Source: Aureibaculum luteum (lineage in GTDB: Bacteria; Bacteroidota; Bacteroidia; Flavobacteriales; Flavobacteriaceae). From it: a stretch of DNA of 64,000 bases. A program made the translations under genes and the position numbers. The DNA lies in assembly GCF_003449015.1 (NCBI RefSeq), contig NZ_QRGD01000006.1, forward strand, positions 62,001 through 126,000, read 5' to 3'. The first letter of the stretch is position 1, and every line of letters starts with the position of its first letter. Below, one piece after another: positions 34,112-42,901 of this stretch. A model generated the notes under the pieces. That model was given only the letters and a program-made list of their open reading frames with translations. It ran no database searches and was not told where the DNA came from.

Positions 34112-35200
34112 ATGATGGAAAAAAAACGCAAATTACGTATTAACGGACATTCACACTTACTACCTTATCCAGAGGAAATACCTCAATACATGAAAGATAA
34201 GGGTATTTTTTGGGTAGATAAAGACCGGAAATTTATGCTTCAAAAAGATTGGAGCAGACCTGTAACCGATTCTAGTTTCTTCTTACACGAAAAATTAGCT
34301 TGGATGGAGCGTTTCAAAATAGACCATGCCGTGGTACTTAATTTGTCACAGTTATACGGAAATGGACTACGTGTTGAAGAAATGAAAAAAGCATTGCGTT
34401 TTCAAAATGATTTTAACGCTAAAATTCAACAAGAACATCCTAGTAAATTTACTTGCGGATTTGTAGTACATCCAGGTTTTGTAAAAGGTGCCTGTTGGGA
34501 AATTGAACGTTGCGTTGAACAAGGCATGCAATTGCTTTGCTTACCCACACATTATATGGATACTATTGGCACTTGGCGTTGTATTTTTGATGAAGAAAAT
34601 GAGCCTATTTTTGAATTGGCTAGTAAATTGAATTTAGCGGTGGAAATCCACCCCTATGATGGTGAAAAATTCATTAAATTAGAAAATACATCTTGGCGTT
34701 TTCATCTCATTTGGATGCTAGCTCAATGTGCTGATGCGTATCACTTTTTTACTATAAAAGGGTATCAAGAACGATTTCCAAATATGCGAACTTGCTTTGC
34801 TCATGGTGGACAGTTAGCACAAATCAACCTAGGAAGACGGATTCAAGGTTTTGATGGTAGACCTGATTTATTTGAAGGTGATTACCATCCTAGAGCTGCT
34901 GTTGGACATAAAAACATCTTTTTTGACACCCTAGTGCATGATACAGGTTCTCTGAAATTACTTATAGAAAATCAAGGAGCCAAACAAGTTTTAATTGGCC
35001 TAGACGACCCATATCCTTTAGGCGAAATGGAAAGTGTTAAACAATCTTCTTATCCCGGTAAAATTTTAGACTTGGCTATTGATAGAAATATTATTAGTGA
35101 AGCAGAAAAGGACGCTATGTGGGAAGATAATGTAATACAATGGTTGTGTGGAGATGATCAAGAGGCTAAAGATAAGTTGGTGAAGAGGATATTGAATTAA
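34112..35200 (+). CDS. 2-amino-3-carboxymuconate-6-semialdehyde decarboxylase (amidohydrolase)
   Basis: A 362-residue amidohydrolase-2 family protein. Zinc ligands are likely the two His of 'NGHSHLLP', the His in 'AVEIHPYDG' and the Asp in 'GLDDPYPLGE'. The family decarboxylates ACMS to 2-aminomuconate semialdehyde, diverting carbon from quinolinate/NAD synthesis to full catabolism. The order dioxygenase then decarboxylase is typical of kynurenine operons. An in-frame ATG at 34115 is an equally good start. The repeat upstream ends at the start codon. Confidence 0.92.
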   Translation: MMEKKRKLRINGHSHLLPYPEEIPQYMKDKGIFWVDKDRKFMLQKDWSRPVTDSSFFLHEKLAWMERFKIDHAVVLNLSQLYGNGLRVEEMKKALRFQNDFNAKIQQEHPSKFTCGFVVHPGFVKGACWEIERCVEQGMQLLCLPTHYMDTIGTWRCIFDEENEPIFELASKLNLAVEIHPYDGEKFIKLENTSWRFHLIWMLAQCADAYHFFTIKGYQERFPNMRTCFAHGGQLAQINLGRRIQGFDGRPDLFEGDYHPRAAVGHKNIFFDTLVHDTGSLKLLIENQGAKQVLIGLDDPYPLGEMESVKQSSYPGKILDLAIDRNIISEAEKDAMWEDNVIQWLCGDDQEAKDKLVKRILN

Positions 35201-35216
35201 TTTATTCAAAAAATAG

Positions 35217-35669
35217 ATGTCTTTCTTTAAAAAATTTTTTCCATACAAACCAAAAATGCCAGAGGCATTTATTGAAAAATTCATTAAAGATGCTAAATTA
35301 AGGCATCTTCAAATGGAACTTTACTATAACGAAAGAATTATTCTAACTGTCGATAGTCTAAAACATGTTCCTATATGGATTGAAAGAGGCAATGTCGATA
35401 TCGGAAATTATAAAAATGGCTATGTAGTTTTCATTTTCTTTAACAAGAATAAATTAAGCAAAAACATCTACTACCAAAATTACAAGTTATCTGAAAATTT
35501 AGAAATGACAGAATATAAAGGGAAACTAAATTTAATTTATTTACATTTTTTCAAAAGCGATACATCTTCAATCCTAATCTTGGAATATATAAAAAAGGTT
35601 GTCGATAATGTTTACAAATTAGGAAATAAAAATCCAGAGATACACTTCAACTTGAGATACTTAAATTGA
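35217..35669 (+). CDS. Hypothetical protein after the kynurenine operon
   Basis: A 150-residue, Lys- and aromatic-rich protein without a signal peptide or clear membrane helix. It starts 16 bases past the decarboxylase stop and does not overlap another gene, so it is probably real. 'RHLQMELYYNERIILTVDSLKHVPIWIERG' suggests an alternating beta pattern. No domain is recognised. Confidence 0.65.
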   Translation: MSFFKKFFPYKPKMPEAFIEKFIKDAKLRHLQMELYYNERIILTVDSLKHVPIWIERGNVDIGNYKNGYVVFIFFNKNKLSKNIYYQNYKLSENLEMTEYKGKLNLIYLHFFKSDTSSILILEYIKKVVDNVYKLGNKNPEIHFNLRYLN

Positions 35670-35700
35670 TTATCTGAGTGATTTATAGACAACAATAACC

Positions 35701-35744
35701 ACCCCACCCCGCGGGCACCCCTACTTGAAAAGGAGGGGAATTAA
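35701..35744. repeat. Solo REP-like hairpin
   Basis: A 9-bp stem with one mismatch, CCCCTACTT-GAA-AAGGAGGGG (about 35720-35740), preceded by a C-rich tract. It lies between the convergent kynurenine and tyrosine catabolic units and resembles one arm of the paired elements. Confidence 0.5.
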
Positions 35745-35776
35745 AAGTTTGAACTCTTTCTTTCGGAGTAATGATT

Positions 35777-36937
35777 TTATAAAGTTCCTCGATTGGCTTG
35801 TTCTCTTTCAATCGCTTCAAACAAAGCTTTAAAATTACCAACACCAAAAGATTGTGCTCCTTTACGCTGTATTACTTCAAAAAACATAGTAGGTCTATCC
35901 ACTACTGGTTTTGTAAACAATTGTAATAAATAACCTTCCTCATCTCTATCAATTAAAATTCCATGCTCTTTTAGCACTTCTACATCTTCATCAATTTCAC
36001 CAACACGTTCCAGCAAATCATCATAATAGGTATCTGGTACATATAGAAACTCCACACCTCTATCTCGCATTGCTCCTACTGTTTTTACAATATCATTAGT
36101 TGCTACGGCAATATGCTGAACCCCCGGTCCATTGTAAAAATCTAAATATTCTTCAATTTGCGATTTCTTTTGACCTTTGGCTGGTTCATTTATGGGGAAT
36201 TTTATTCTACCATTACCGTTTGACATTACTTTACTCATTAATGCCGTATATTCAGTTGAAATATCATCATCCGTAAAGGAGATGATTTGTGCAAAGCCCA
36301 TGGTTTTAGCATAAAAATCACACCATTGCTTCATTTCTCCCCATCCCACATTACCTACCATGTGGTCAATAAATTTTAATCCTACAGGTTCTGGGTTGTA
36401 ATGTGATTCCCATTTTTTATAGCCAGGTAAAAATAGACCCTTGTAATCTTTACGTTCTACAAATACATGAACCGTTTCACCATAGGTATAAATCCCTGAC
36501 CGAATTACAACTCCATCTTTATCTTCTTCTTTAGTGGGTTTCAAAAATGGCTTCGCTCCTCTTTTGGTAGTTTCATCAAAAGCTTTAGTCGCATCATCAA
36601 CCCAAAGAGCTACTACTTTCACACCATCACCATGCTCATTTATATGTTCATTAATTACGCCACCCTTAACCAACGAAGTAGTTAACACCAACCTGATCTT
36701 ATCTTGTTTTAGCACATATGAAACACGGTCTTTTACACCTGTTTCTAATCCCGCATAAGCTTCTGATTGAAACCCGAATGCTGTTTTATAGAAGTGTGCC
36801 GATTGCTTGGCATTCCCCACATATAATTCTACATAATCGGTACCCAGTAAAGGCAAAAAATCTTCGGCATCTTCAAATATTTTTTTGATACCATATTCTG
36901 TATTTTGTAAATCTTTTAAATTCTTTATATCTGCCAT
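35777..36937 (-). CDS. hppD: 4-hydroxyphenylpyruvate dioxygenase
   Basis: A 386-residue Fe(II) dioxygenase with two VOC-type halves. Iron ligands are His192 ('FIDHMVGNVG'), His275 ('GVQHIAVATND') and Glu354 ('MFFEVIQRKG'). The C-terminal 'GNFKALFEAIEREQANRGTL' forms the helix that closes the active site. It converts 4-hydroxyphenylpyruvate to homogentisate in tyrosine degradation. It follows homogentisate dioxygenase by 9 bases, so the two are an operon. It can also feed pyomelanin or quinone routes. Confidence 0.96.
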   Translation of the reverse strand: MADIKNLKDLQNTEYGIKKIFEDAEDFLPLLGTDYVELYVGNAKQSAHFYKTAFGFQSEAYAGLETGVKDRVSYVLKQDKIRLVLTTSLVKGGVINEHINEHGDGVKVVALWVDDATKAFDETTKRGAKPFLKPTKEEDKDGVVIRSGIYTYGETVHVFVERKDYKGLFLPGYKKWESHYNPEPVGLKFIDHMVGNVGWGEMKQWCDFYAKTMGFAQIISFTDDDISTEYTALMSKVMSNGNGRIKFPINEPAKGQKKSQIEEYLDFYNGPGVQHIAVATNDIVKTVGAMRDRGVEFLYVPDTYYDDLLERVGEIDEDVEVLKEHGILIDRDEEGYLLQLFTKPVVDRPTMFFEVIQRKGAQSFGVGNFKALFEAIEREQANRGTL

Positions 36938-36946
36938 GTTTTCTTT

Positions 36947-38113
36947 TTAATGATTTTCATCTAGCCAAGAGGTGTGATAATCTCCTGTATCAATTTTTAA
37001 TGCTTCTTCTGTAACCATGAGCGGTTTAAAAGTATCAACCATAACTGCCAATTCTTCTGTTTTGGTTTGACCAACACTACGTTCCATTGCTCCTGGGTGC
37101 GGACCATGAGGAATTCCTGACGGATGCAACGTAATTTGACCAATGCCAATATTATTTCTACTCATAAAATCGCCATCAACATAATACAGCACCTCATCAG
37201 AATCAATATTACTATGATTATAAGGAGCTGGAATAGATTGAGGATGATAATCATACAATCTAGGCACAAACGAACAGATTACAAAAGCACTAGTTTCAAA
37301 AGTTTGGTGAACAGGTGGCGGCTGATGAATTCGCCCAGTAATTGGCTCAAAATCATGGATTGACAATTTATAAGGATAATTATAACCATCCCAACCCACA
37401 ACACTAAAGGGATGACCTACATACACATATTCGTGTATCATATCTTGTTTTTTCACTTTGAGGATAAACTCTCCTTTATCCGAAAAAGTTTCCAGTTCAC
37501 TTGGTGGATGCATATCTCGTTCACAAAAAGGAGAATGCTCTAAATGTTGTCCAAACCAGTTTCGATAACGTTTTGGTGTATAAATAGGATGCTTAGACTC
37601 CACAATAAACAATCTATTATCTTCAGTATCAAATTCAATTTGGTAAATCATTCCTCTTGGAATTACCAGGTAATCGCCATATTCAAAATCAATATTCCCA
37701 AGAAATGTTCGTAATTTTCCAGACCCCTTATGAATAAACAATACTTCATCTGAATCGGTATTTTTATAAAAATAATCTCTTACTGATTTTTGTGGAGCGG
37801 CTAATGCAATATAGCAATCACTATTAGCTAACATTATTTTTCGACTCTCTAAAAAATCGGCTGTTGCTTTAACATTAAAACCATTTAAACTCAATGATTT
37901 CATATTTTTTTCCACAGCTATTTTTGGAGAAACATCATAAGATTTCAATACTGCTTTAACTTGCGTTGGTCTATGTGTATGGTACAACAAAGATGACATT
38001 CCATCAAAACCAATTGTTCCGAAAAGTTCTTCGTAATAGAAATCACCTGAATCGTTCTTAAAAATGGTGTGTCTTTTAGGAGGTATTTTACCCAATTTAT
38101 GATATCTAGGCAT
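36947..38113 (-). CDS. hmgA: Homogentisate 1,2-dioxygenase
   Basis: A 388-residue cupin-type dioxygenase that opens homogentisate to maleylacetoacetate. The His-rich region 'HDFEPITGRIHQPPPVHQTF' and 'HPSGIPHGPHPGAMERS' contain the iron ligands. The protein is shorter than the 430-440 residue human/proteobacterial type, as is usual for the bacterial short class. It is the first gene of the tyrosine unit, with a long leader holding palindromes. Fumarylacetoacetate hydrolase is not in the window. Confidence 0.92.
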   Translation of the reverse strand: MPRYHKLGKIPPKRHTIFKNDSGDFYYEELFGTIGFDGMSSLLYHTHRPTQVKAVLKSYDVSPKIAVEKNMKSLSLNGFNVKATADFLESRKIMLANSDCYIALAAPQKSVRDYFYKNTDSDEVLFIHKGSGKLRTFLGNIDFEYGDYLVIPRGMIYQIEFDTEDNRLFIVESKHPIYTPKRYRNWFGQHLEHSPFCERDMHPPSELETFSDKGEFILKVKKQDMIHEYVYVGHPFSVVGWDGYNYPYKLSIHDFEPITGRIHQPPPVHQTFETSAFVICSFVPRLYDYHPQSIPAPYNHSNIDSDEVLYYVDGDFMSRNNIGIGQITLHPSGIPHGPHPGAMERSVGQTKTEELAVMVDTFKPLMVTEEALKIDTGDYHTSWLDENH

Positions 38114-38184
38114 AATTAAAAATGTTTTAAGTTAAAAAACTCATTTTCAATTGGAAAAAAAAGTCAATATGAGTTCTGTAAAAA

Positions 38185-38206
38185 GTTTACTTACGAAAAA
38201 GTAAAC
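38185..38206 (-). promoter_or_regulatory. Hairpin in the homogentisate dioxygenase leader
   Basis: A perfect 8-bp stem GTTTACTT / AAGTAAAC with a 6-base loop. A smaller stem GCTTC / GAAGC lies at 38222-38235. Both fall in the predicted transcript leader of hmgA. Their role is unknown. Confidence 0.4.
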
Positions 38207-38271
38207 GTCATTCAGGATTTCGCTTCATCAGAAGCTTAAGAAGTACTAATAATTCTGTAAAAGAAGTTTGC

Positions 38272-38303
38272 ATTGTATATACAATTGTTCAAACTCAAAG
38301 ATA
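38272..38303 (-). promoter_or_regulatory. Putative hmgA promoter and operator palindrome
   Basis: Minus-strand TATCTTTG (38303-38296) fits the -7 consensus. A perfect 14-bp palindrome ATTGTATATACAAT (38272-38285) would lie just past the transcription start, a usual operator position. This implies a leader of about 180 bases before the ATG at 38113. The -33 element is not obvious. Confidence 0.4.
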
Positions 38304-38352
38304 GTGATTATTTTTTTAATGGTTTGAGTCCTAAAATTTTAGGAAGCCAAAA

Positions 38353-38589
38353 TTATTTAACGCTAACCACCTCTTTAATTTGTGGAGCGTATTTTTTAAT
38401 TGTGGCTTCTACACCATTCTTTAAGGTCATTTGATTAACAGAACAGCCAATACACGCTCCTAATAGCTGAACTTTTACGATATTTTTATCAATTGAAACA
38501 AGAGAAATATCTCCACCATCAGACTCTAAAAAAGGCCTAATTTCTGCCAATGCTTTTTCTACTTCGTTTTTTAATTTTTCTGCTGTCAT
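38353..38589 (-). CDS. NifU C-terminal domain protein (Fe-S scaffold)
   Basis: A 78-residue NifU-like domain with the cluster-binding CxxC in 'GACIGCSVNQMTLKNGVE' and 'IRPFLESDGGDISLVSI' at the N-terminal side. It probably assembles or carries [Fe-S] clusters. It follows the Mrp-like ATPase gene by 4 bases, suggesting that both act in the same transfer step. Confidence 0.93.
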   Translation of the reverse strand: MTAEKLKNEVEKALAEIRPFLESDGGDISLVSIDKNIVKVQLLGACIGCSVNQMTLKNGVEATIKKYAPQIKEVVSVK

Positions 38590-38593
38590 TCTC

Positions 38594-39736
38594 TTATTTA
38601 TTTACGGCACTACAACCTGCCATAGTTGTTATTTTAACAACTTCAGTTGGTGGTAAATCGTCATTTCTTTTTACTAGTTGGGTTACCAAATTTTTAGTGA
38701 TATTTATAAAAGCCTCCTCCAAAGGTGTGTCATTTTGTAACGCAACTGGATGTCCTACATCTCCTGCTTCTCTTATACTCTGTACTAGTGGTACCTCTCC
38801 TAAAAATGCTGTTTTTAAATCATCCGCCAAATTTCTAGCTCCATCCTTTCCAAAGATATAATACTTATTATCAGGCAATTCTGCTGGTGTAAAGTAGCTC
38901 ATATTTTCAACAATTCCTAACACCGGAACGCTAATGTTTTTCTGTTCAAACATCGCTACTCCTTTTTTTGCATCTGCCAAAGCAATCTTTTGCGGTGTAC
39001 TCACTATTACTGCTCCAGAAATTGGAACTGCCTGAACGATGGATAAATGAATATCACCAGTTCCTGGAGGCAAGTCAATCAACATAAAGTCAAGTTCTCC
39101 CCATTCTGCATCAAAAATAAGCTGGTTTAAAGCTTTTGACGCCATTGGTCCTCTCCAAATAACTGCTTGATCAGGTTGTGTAAAAAACCCAAGAGATAAT
39201 AACTTTACACCATAGCTTTCAATAGGCTTCATTTTAGAGCGTCCATCAACAGTAATGGCAATTGGTTTTTCATCAGCAACATCAAACATTATAGGCATTG
39301 ATGGTCCATAAACATCGGCATCTAAAACACCAACTTTAAATCCCATTTTTGATAAAGTAATGGCCAAATTAGCAGTAATAGTTGATTTACCAACTCCTCC
39401 TTTACCAGAAGCAATGGCAATTATGTTTTGAATTCCTTCAATTTTTTTACCCTTTATTAAATTACTTGGCTTTTTTTCAGGAGCAGGGGCATTCACTTTC
39501 ACATTGACTTTCACATCAATTTTCTGATAAACACGGTCGTGAATTGCCTTCATTATTTCCACTTCCACTTTTTTCTTAGCCTGTAAAGTAGGATTGCTAA
39601 TAACCACATCAACAACAACTTCATTGCCAAAAATTACGATATTACCAATAGATTTACTCTCAACTAAACTTTTACCTTCACCAGGTGCCGTAATGCTATC
39701 TAACGCATTGTATATATCTTCTTTACTAAATTTCAT
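38594..39736 (-). CDS. Mrp/NBP35-type P-loop ATPase, Fe-S cluster carrier
   Basis: A 380-residue protein with an N-terminal MIP18-like domain (about 1-80), a deviant Walker A 'GKGGVGKST' (111-119) and 'DADVYGPSMP'. Mrp/ApbC proteins transfer Fe-S clusters. The segment after 'ENMSYF' reads 'TPAELPDNKYYIFGKDG', with no CxxC where ApbC and NBP35 have their bridging cysteines. Coupling with the adjacent NifU-like gene may compensate. A C-terminal tail includes a single Cys in 'MAGCSAVNK'. Confidence 0.92.
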   Translation of the reverse strand: MKFSKEDIYNALDSITAPGEGKSLVESKSIGNIVIFGNEVVVDVVISNPTLQAKKKVEVEIMKAIHDRVYQKIDVKVNVKVNAPAPEKKPSNLIKGKKIEGIQNIIAIASGKGGVGKSTITANLAITLSKMGFKVGVLDADVYGPSMPIMFDVADEKPIAITVDGRSKMKPIESYGVKLLSLGFFTQPDQAVIWRGPMASKALNQLIFDAEWGELDFMLIDLPPGTGDIHLSIVQAVPISGAVIVSTPQKIALADAKKGVAMFEQKNISVPVLGIVENMSYFTPAELPDNKYYIFGKDGARNLADDLKTAFLGEVPLVQSIREAGDVGHPVALQNDTPLEEAFINITKNLVTQLVKRNDDLPPTEVVKITTMAGCSAVNK

Positions 39737-39887
39737 TTTGCTATAATTTTCTCACTTCTTTATATTCATTCTAAATACAAAGATAGGCTTTAGACTTAAC
39801 ATATTAAAAGAATTTAATGGAACAAATGTTACTTAAATAAGTTGTAAAACTACAGCTATTTAAAATGTAAAATTTTCGTTTTAAATT

Positions 39888-41486
39888 CTATTCCAAAATA
39901 AACGACTCTGGCATTTCCCAATTCGCCCTTACATCATTAGTAAACTCAAGGTATATTACTTTTTCTGGTTGTTCTTTACGCAGAAAATTACCCGTGTCCC
40001 ATATTTTATTTTCGTTTTCGTCATAAATAACTCTTAGAAAATATTTACCAGGCAATAAATCAATAAAATCGTATTGTTGCTCTTCAATAGCATAGATTTC
40101 CTGAACAATTTTTTCTTTACTTGATAGTAACTGAACAATAATTGGAAACTTTTGAACACCTTTTAAAGTGACAAATAACTTACCGTAATCTTCTACTTTT
40201 TTCGTGCTAAATTTATATTTTAGAGTATCATTGCTTTGTTCAAAAAAGTTAAAAATAGAATTAGGTAAAATCTCCATCGAATATTTTTGATCGTATTTTT
40301 TCTCAAAGTCGAAAATAAGTTCTGATTTATCCTCTGAAATTTTCATGTCATACTTTACTGAAATAGTATCTTGATCGAAAAAATCAATTTTAGTTGTATC
40401 TACTGATGCTAATGGTAAATTACTTAAAATTTTTAATTGATTTTTTAACTGAAATTCACTAGAGTTCAACTTTGTTAATCGGAGTGTATCTACTTTTTTT
40501 GAACGCAATTTCACAATTACGGTATCTATAACTCTTCTATTAGACACTTTAAATTGAATAGAATCAGCCACACTTCCTTTAAAAAAATAATTCAATGTAT
40601 CTTTATCTTTTTCAAAACTAGATACACTTTTAAAATCAGGAATAACGCTTAAAGGCTCTATTTTTATGCTGTCTGCTAGGCCTTCATATCCAAACTGTAT
40701 ATGCCCTTTGCTCACTTCAAAAGGTCTTGTAAACCTAAAAGGAAGTATTTCTTTAAATAATTTAATACTATAACTCGAATCTGTTGGTATTGTAATATTC
40801 TTTTGTTCAAAACCAATTTTATCCTCTTTAGGATCAAAAGTATAATTTTTAGATTTATCACCTAACGCCATTAGCAAATATTCACCTGCTTTTATATTGG
40901 TAATTTCCCAAACAGTAGAATCTAAGGTATTACCTACATAATAGGGTTTTTCCTTATAAATAACTGAATCTTTAAAAGCCTCATTTATTTCATACAGCAT
41001 TACGGTCACATTCTCATCAGTTTTCTTATTAAAGGCATCTTTTATATTACCATTTATTATAAGAGAATCTATGATAGGTCCTGTTGAAAAAACAAATTTA
41101 AAATTATTAAAAATATTACCTTCGTTATTATCGGTTACACTCTGTCCGAAATTAAAGGAATACGTTGTATTTTCTTTTAACGTATCTAAAATTTTTATAG
41201 TAATTGTTTTGCTAGCCGTACCTATTGGAGTAATTAAAGGACTGTTCTTTAAAGGAGGTGATATAATTAATTGAGTGTTTACATCTTTCAGCTTCACATA
41301 TTCATCAAATATTAGCTTTAACTCTTTCCCTTTAAAATTTGTAGAATAATTTGCTGGAAAAGATTTTTCCAATAATGGAGCATCCTCATCCTTATCTCCA
41401 CCAGTAGGTCTTCCCCTTTTAGCACAATCCGTTAAAAAAAGCACCAAAAGTAAAAGTCCAAAAAGTACAGAAAGTTGTTTCCTCAT
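39888..41486 (-). CDS. Ig-like (SbsA-type) domain lipoprotein
   Basis: A 532-residue lipoprotein from the ATG at 41486, with hydrophobic leader and lipobox 'LFLTDC'. The mature start 'AKRGRPTGGDKDEDAP' and 'PLLEKSFPANYSTNF' lead into a bacterial Ig-like domain (about 35-135). A TTG six codons upstream is less likely. Proteins of this form are near universal in Bacteroidota and are thought to be surface or periplasmic lipoproteins, but their role is not established. It lies 33 bases after comF. Confidence 0.88.
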   Translation of the reverse strand: MRKQLSVLFGLLLLVLFLTDCAKRGRPTGGDKDEDAPLLEKSFPANYSTNFKGKELKLIFDEYVKLKDVNTQLIISPPLKNSPLITPIGTASKTITIKILDTLKENTTYSFNFGQSVTDNNEGNIFNNFKFVFSTGPIIDSLIINGNIKDAFNKKTDENVTVMLYEINEAFKDSVIYKEKPYYVGNTLDSTVWEITNIKAGEYLLMALGDKSKNYTFDPKEDKIGFEQKNITIPTDSSYSIKLFKEILPFRFTRPFEVSKGHIQFGYEGLADSIKIEPLSVIPDFKSVSSFEKDKDTLNYFFKGSVADSIQFKVSNRRVIDTVIVKLRSKKVDTLRLTKLNSSEFQLKNQLKILSNLPLASVDTTKIDFFDQDTISVKYDMKISEDKSELIFDFEKKYDQKYSMEILPNSIFNFFEQSNDTLKYKFSTKKVEDYGKLFVTLKGVQKFPIIVQLLSSKEKIVQEIYAIEEQQYDFIDLLPGKYFLRVIYDENENKIWDTGNFLRKEQPEKVIYLEFTNDVRANWEMPESFILE

Positions 41487-41501
41487 TGTTTTAATTTGTT
41501 G

Positions 41502-41509
41502 CAAAAGTA
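41502..41509 (-). promoter_or_regulatory. TAnnTTTG -7 box of the Ig-like lipoprotein gene
   Basis: Minus-strand TACTTTTG ends 16 bases before the ATG at 41486. It supports that ATG, since the alternative TTG at 41504 would overlap the box. Confidence 0.4.
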
Positions 41510-41519
41510 AAGAAATAAT

Positions 41520-42206
41520 CTATTCGGTATAAGCCATTGTAACAATACTTATTTTTACATTATTTGATTTTAATATTTGATTAGCACATGCTTCTAAGGT
41601 TGCTCCCGTTGTAATAACATCATCTATTAATAACACATGCGTATTATCGAAAAAGTTAGAAGTACTTACATCAAATATTTCTTGTACGTTTTTCCATCGG
41701 TCAAAACGTTGTTTTAACGTTTGTGTTTCCGTTTTTGATTTTCGCACTAAAACATCTTCTAAATAAGGTGTTTTTATGATTTCAGACAAACTCAATCCAA
41801 AAATAGTCAATTGGTTATATCCTCTTTTCTTAAGTTTTTTTGCATGTAATGGAACGGGAACTATATAATCAACTTTTGGAAACCTTTGACTCTCTTTCAA
41901 TTGAGCTCCCATCCAATTTCCTAATAGACTACCTATATCTTGCTGACCTCTATATTTTAATTGATAGATAAGTTGTTGAGATACGCCTTTCGTTTTATAA
42001 TAAAACAATGATGCTCCAAATTCTATAGGCAAACGACCGAAGAAGGCTTTCTCTACTTTATTATCAATTTCAGTAATAAAATCTGTTATTGGGAGCTCAA
42101 ATCTACATTTTAAACATAAGGTCTCTTCATTTTGTAACAATTGTTCTTTACAACATACACAAATTTTAGGAAAAAATAAGTGATAAATATCTCTAAAAAA
42201 TCGCAT
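41520..42206 (-). CDS. comF: ComF-family phosphoribosyltransferase-like protein
   Basis: A 228-residue protein starting at the ATG at 42206 (three codons inside a TTG-started frame). The N-terminal zinc site uses 'CVCCKE' and 'CLKCRF'. The PRTase loop is 'VLLIDDVITTGATLEAC', with 'PVPLHAKKLKKRGYNQ' before it. ComF proteins take part in DNA uptake and processing of incoming single strands. It is divergent from the methyltransferase gene with only 51 bases between. Confidence 0.93.
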   Translation of the reverse strand: MRFFRDIYHLFFPKICVCCKEQLLQNEETLCLKCRFELPITDFITEIDNKVEKAFFGRLPIEFGASLFYYKTKGVSQQLIYQLKYRGQQDIGSLLGNWMGAQLKESQRFPKVDYIVPVPLHAKKLKKRGYNQLTIFGLSLSEIIKTPYLEDVLVRKSKTETQTLKQRFDRWKNVQEIFDVSTSNFFDNTHVLLIDDVITTGATLEACANQILKSNNVKISIVTMAYTE

Positions 42207-42257
42207 CTTTGACAATTATTCCGTGAATTTAACTGATATTTCACTAAAGATACGATA

Positions 42258-42815
42258 TTGAAAACAAAAAAAGCATTTATAAAAGAAGCCATTAAAAATA
42301 TTAAAGTTTCTGGTACTGTGGCTCCTAGTTCAAAATATTTAATAAATAAAATGCTAAAAGAAGTTGATTTCACAAAAACAAATGTGATTGTTGAATATGG
42401 ATCAGGTAATGGTAATTTCACAAAAGAACTTCTTAAAAAATTAAATAAAGACAGTAAATTGATCTCTTTTGAAATTAATGAAAAATTCTATGAACATTTA
42501 AAAACATTTAAAGATTCCAGATTAACTGTTTTAAACGAGTCATGTGAAAATATAAAATCGGTTTGCGAAAAATTAAACATTTCAAATATTGATTATTTCG
42601 TTTCTAGCTTACCACTCACTAACATTCCTGACAACGTTACAAAGAAAATTCTTGACGAAAGTTATGCTCAACTAAAAGATGATGGCTGCTTCTTACAATA
42701 TCAATATAGCTTAACCTATTATAAGAAATTTAAAAAAATATATAGCAATGTTGATTTAGAATTTGAAATAAGAAATATACCTCCTGCCTTTATATATAAA
42801 TGCAAAAAAAGATAA
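42258..42815 (+). CDS. PmtA-like SAM-dependent methyltransferase
   Basis: A 185-residue methyltransferase with SAM motif 'VEYGSGNGNFTKELL' and 'SSLPLTNIP', corresponding to the motif IV region of phospholipid N-methyltransferases and rRNA dimethylases. The opening 'FIKEAIKNIKVSGTVAPSSKYL' is typical of the PmtA group. The start is TTG; no ATG is available before residue 32. It could methylate phosphatidylethanolamine or another lipid. Confidence 0.8.
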   Translation: MKTKKAFIKEAIKNIKVSGTVAPSSKYLINKMLKEVDFTKTNVIVEYGSGNGNFTKELLKKLNKDSKLISFEINEKFYEHLKTFKDSRLTVLNESCENIKSVCEKLNISNIDYFVSSLPLTNIPDNVTKKILDESYAQLKDDGCFLQYQYSLTYYKKFKKIYSNVDLEFEIRNIPPAFIYKCKKR

Positions 42816-42901
42816 CGCTGAATACAATATTTTTCTAAATTTACGTTTTGCTTACATAAGTATTTAACAAACTCTAAATTAAAACTTTAATTATTTTCAC
42901 T

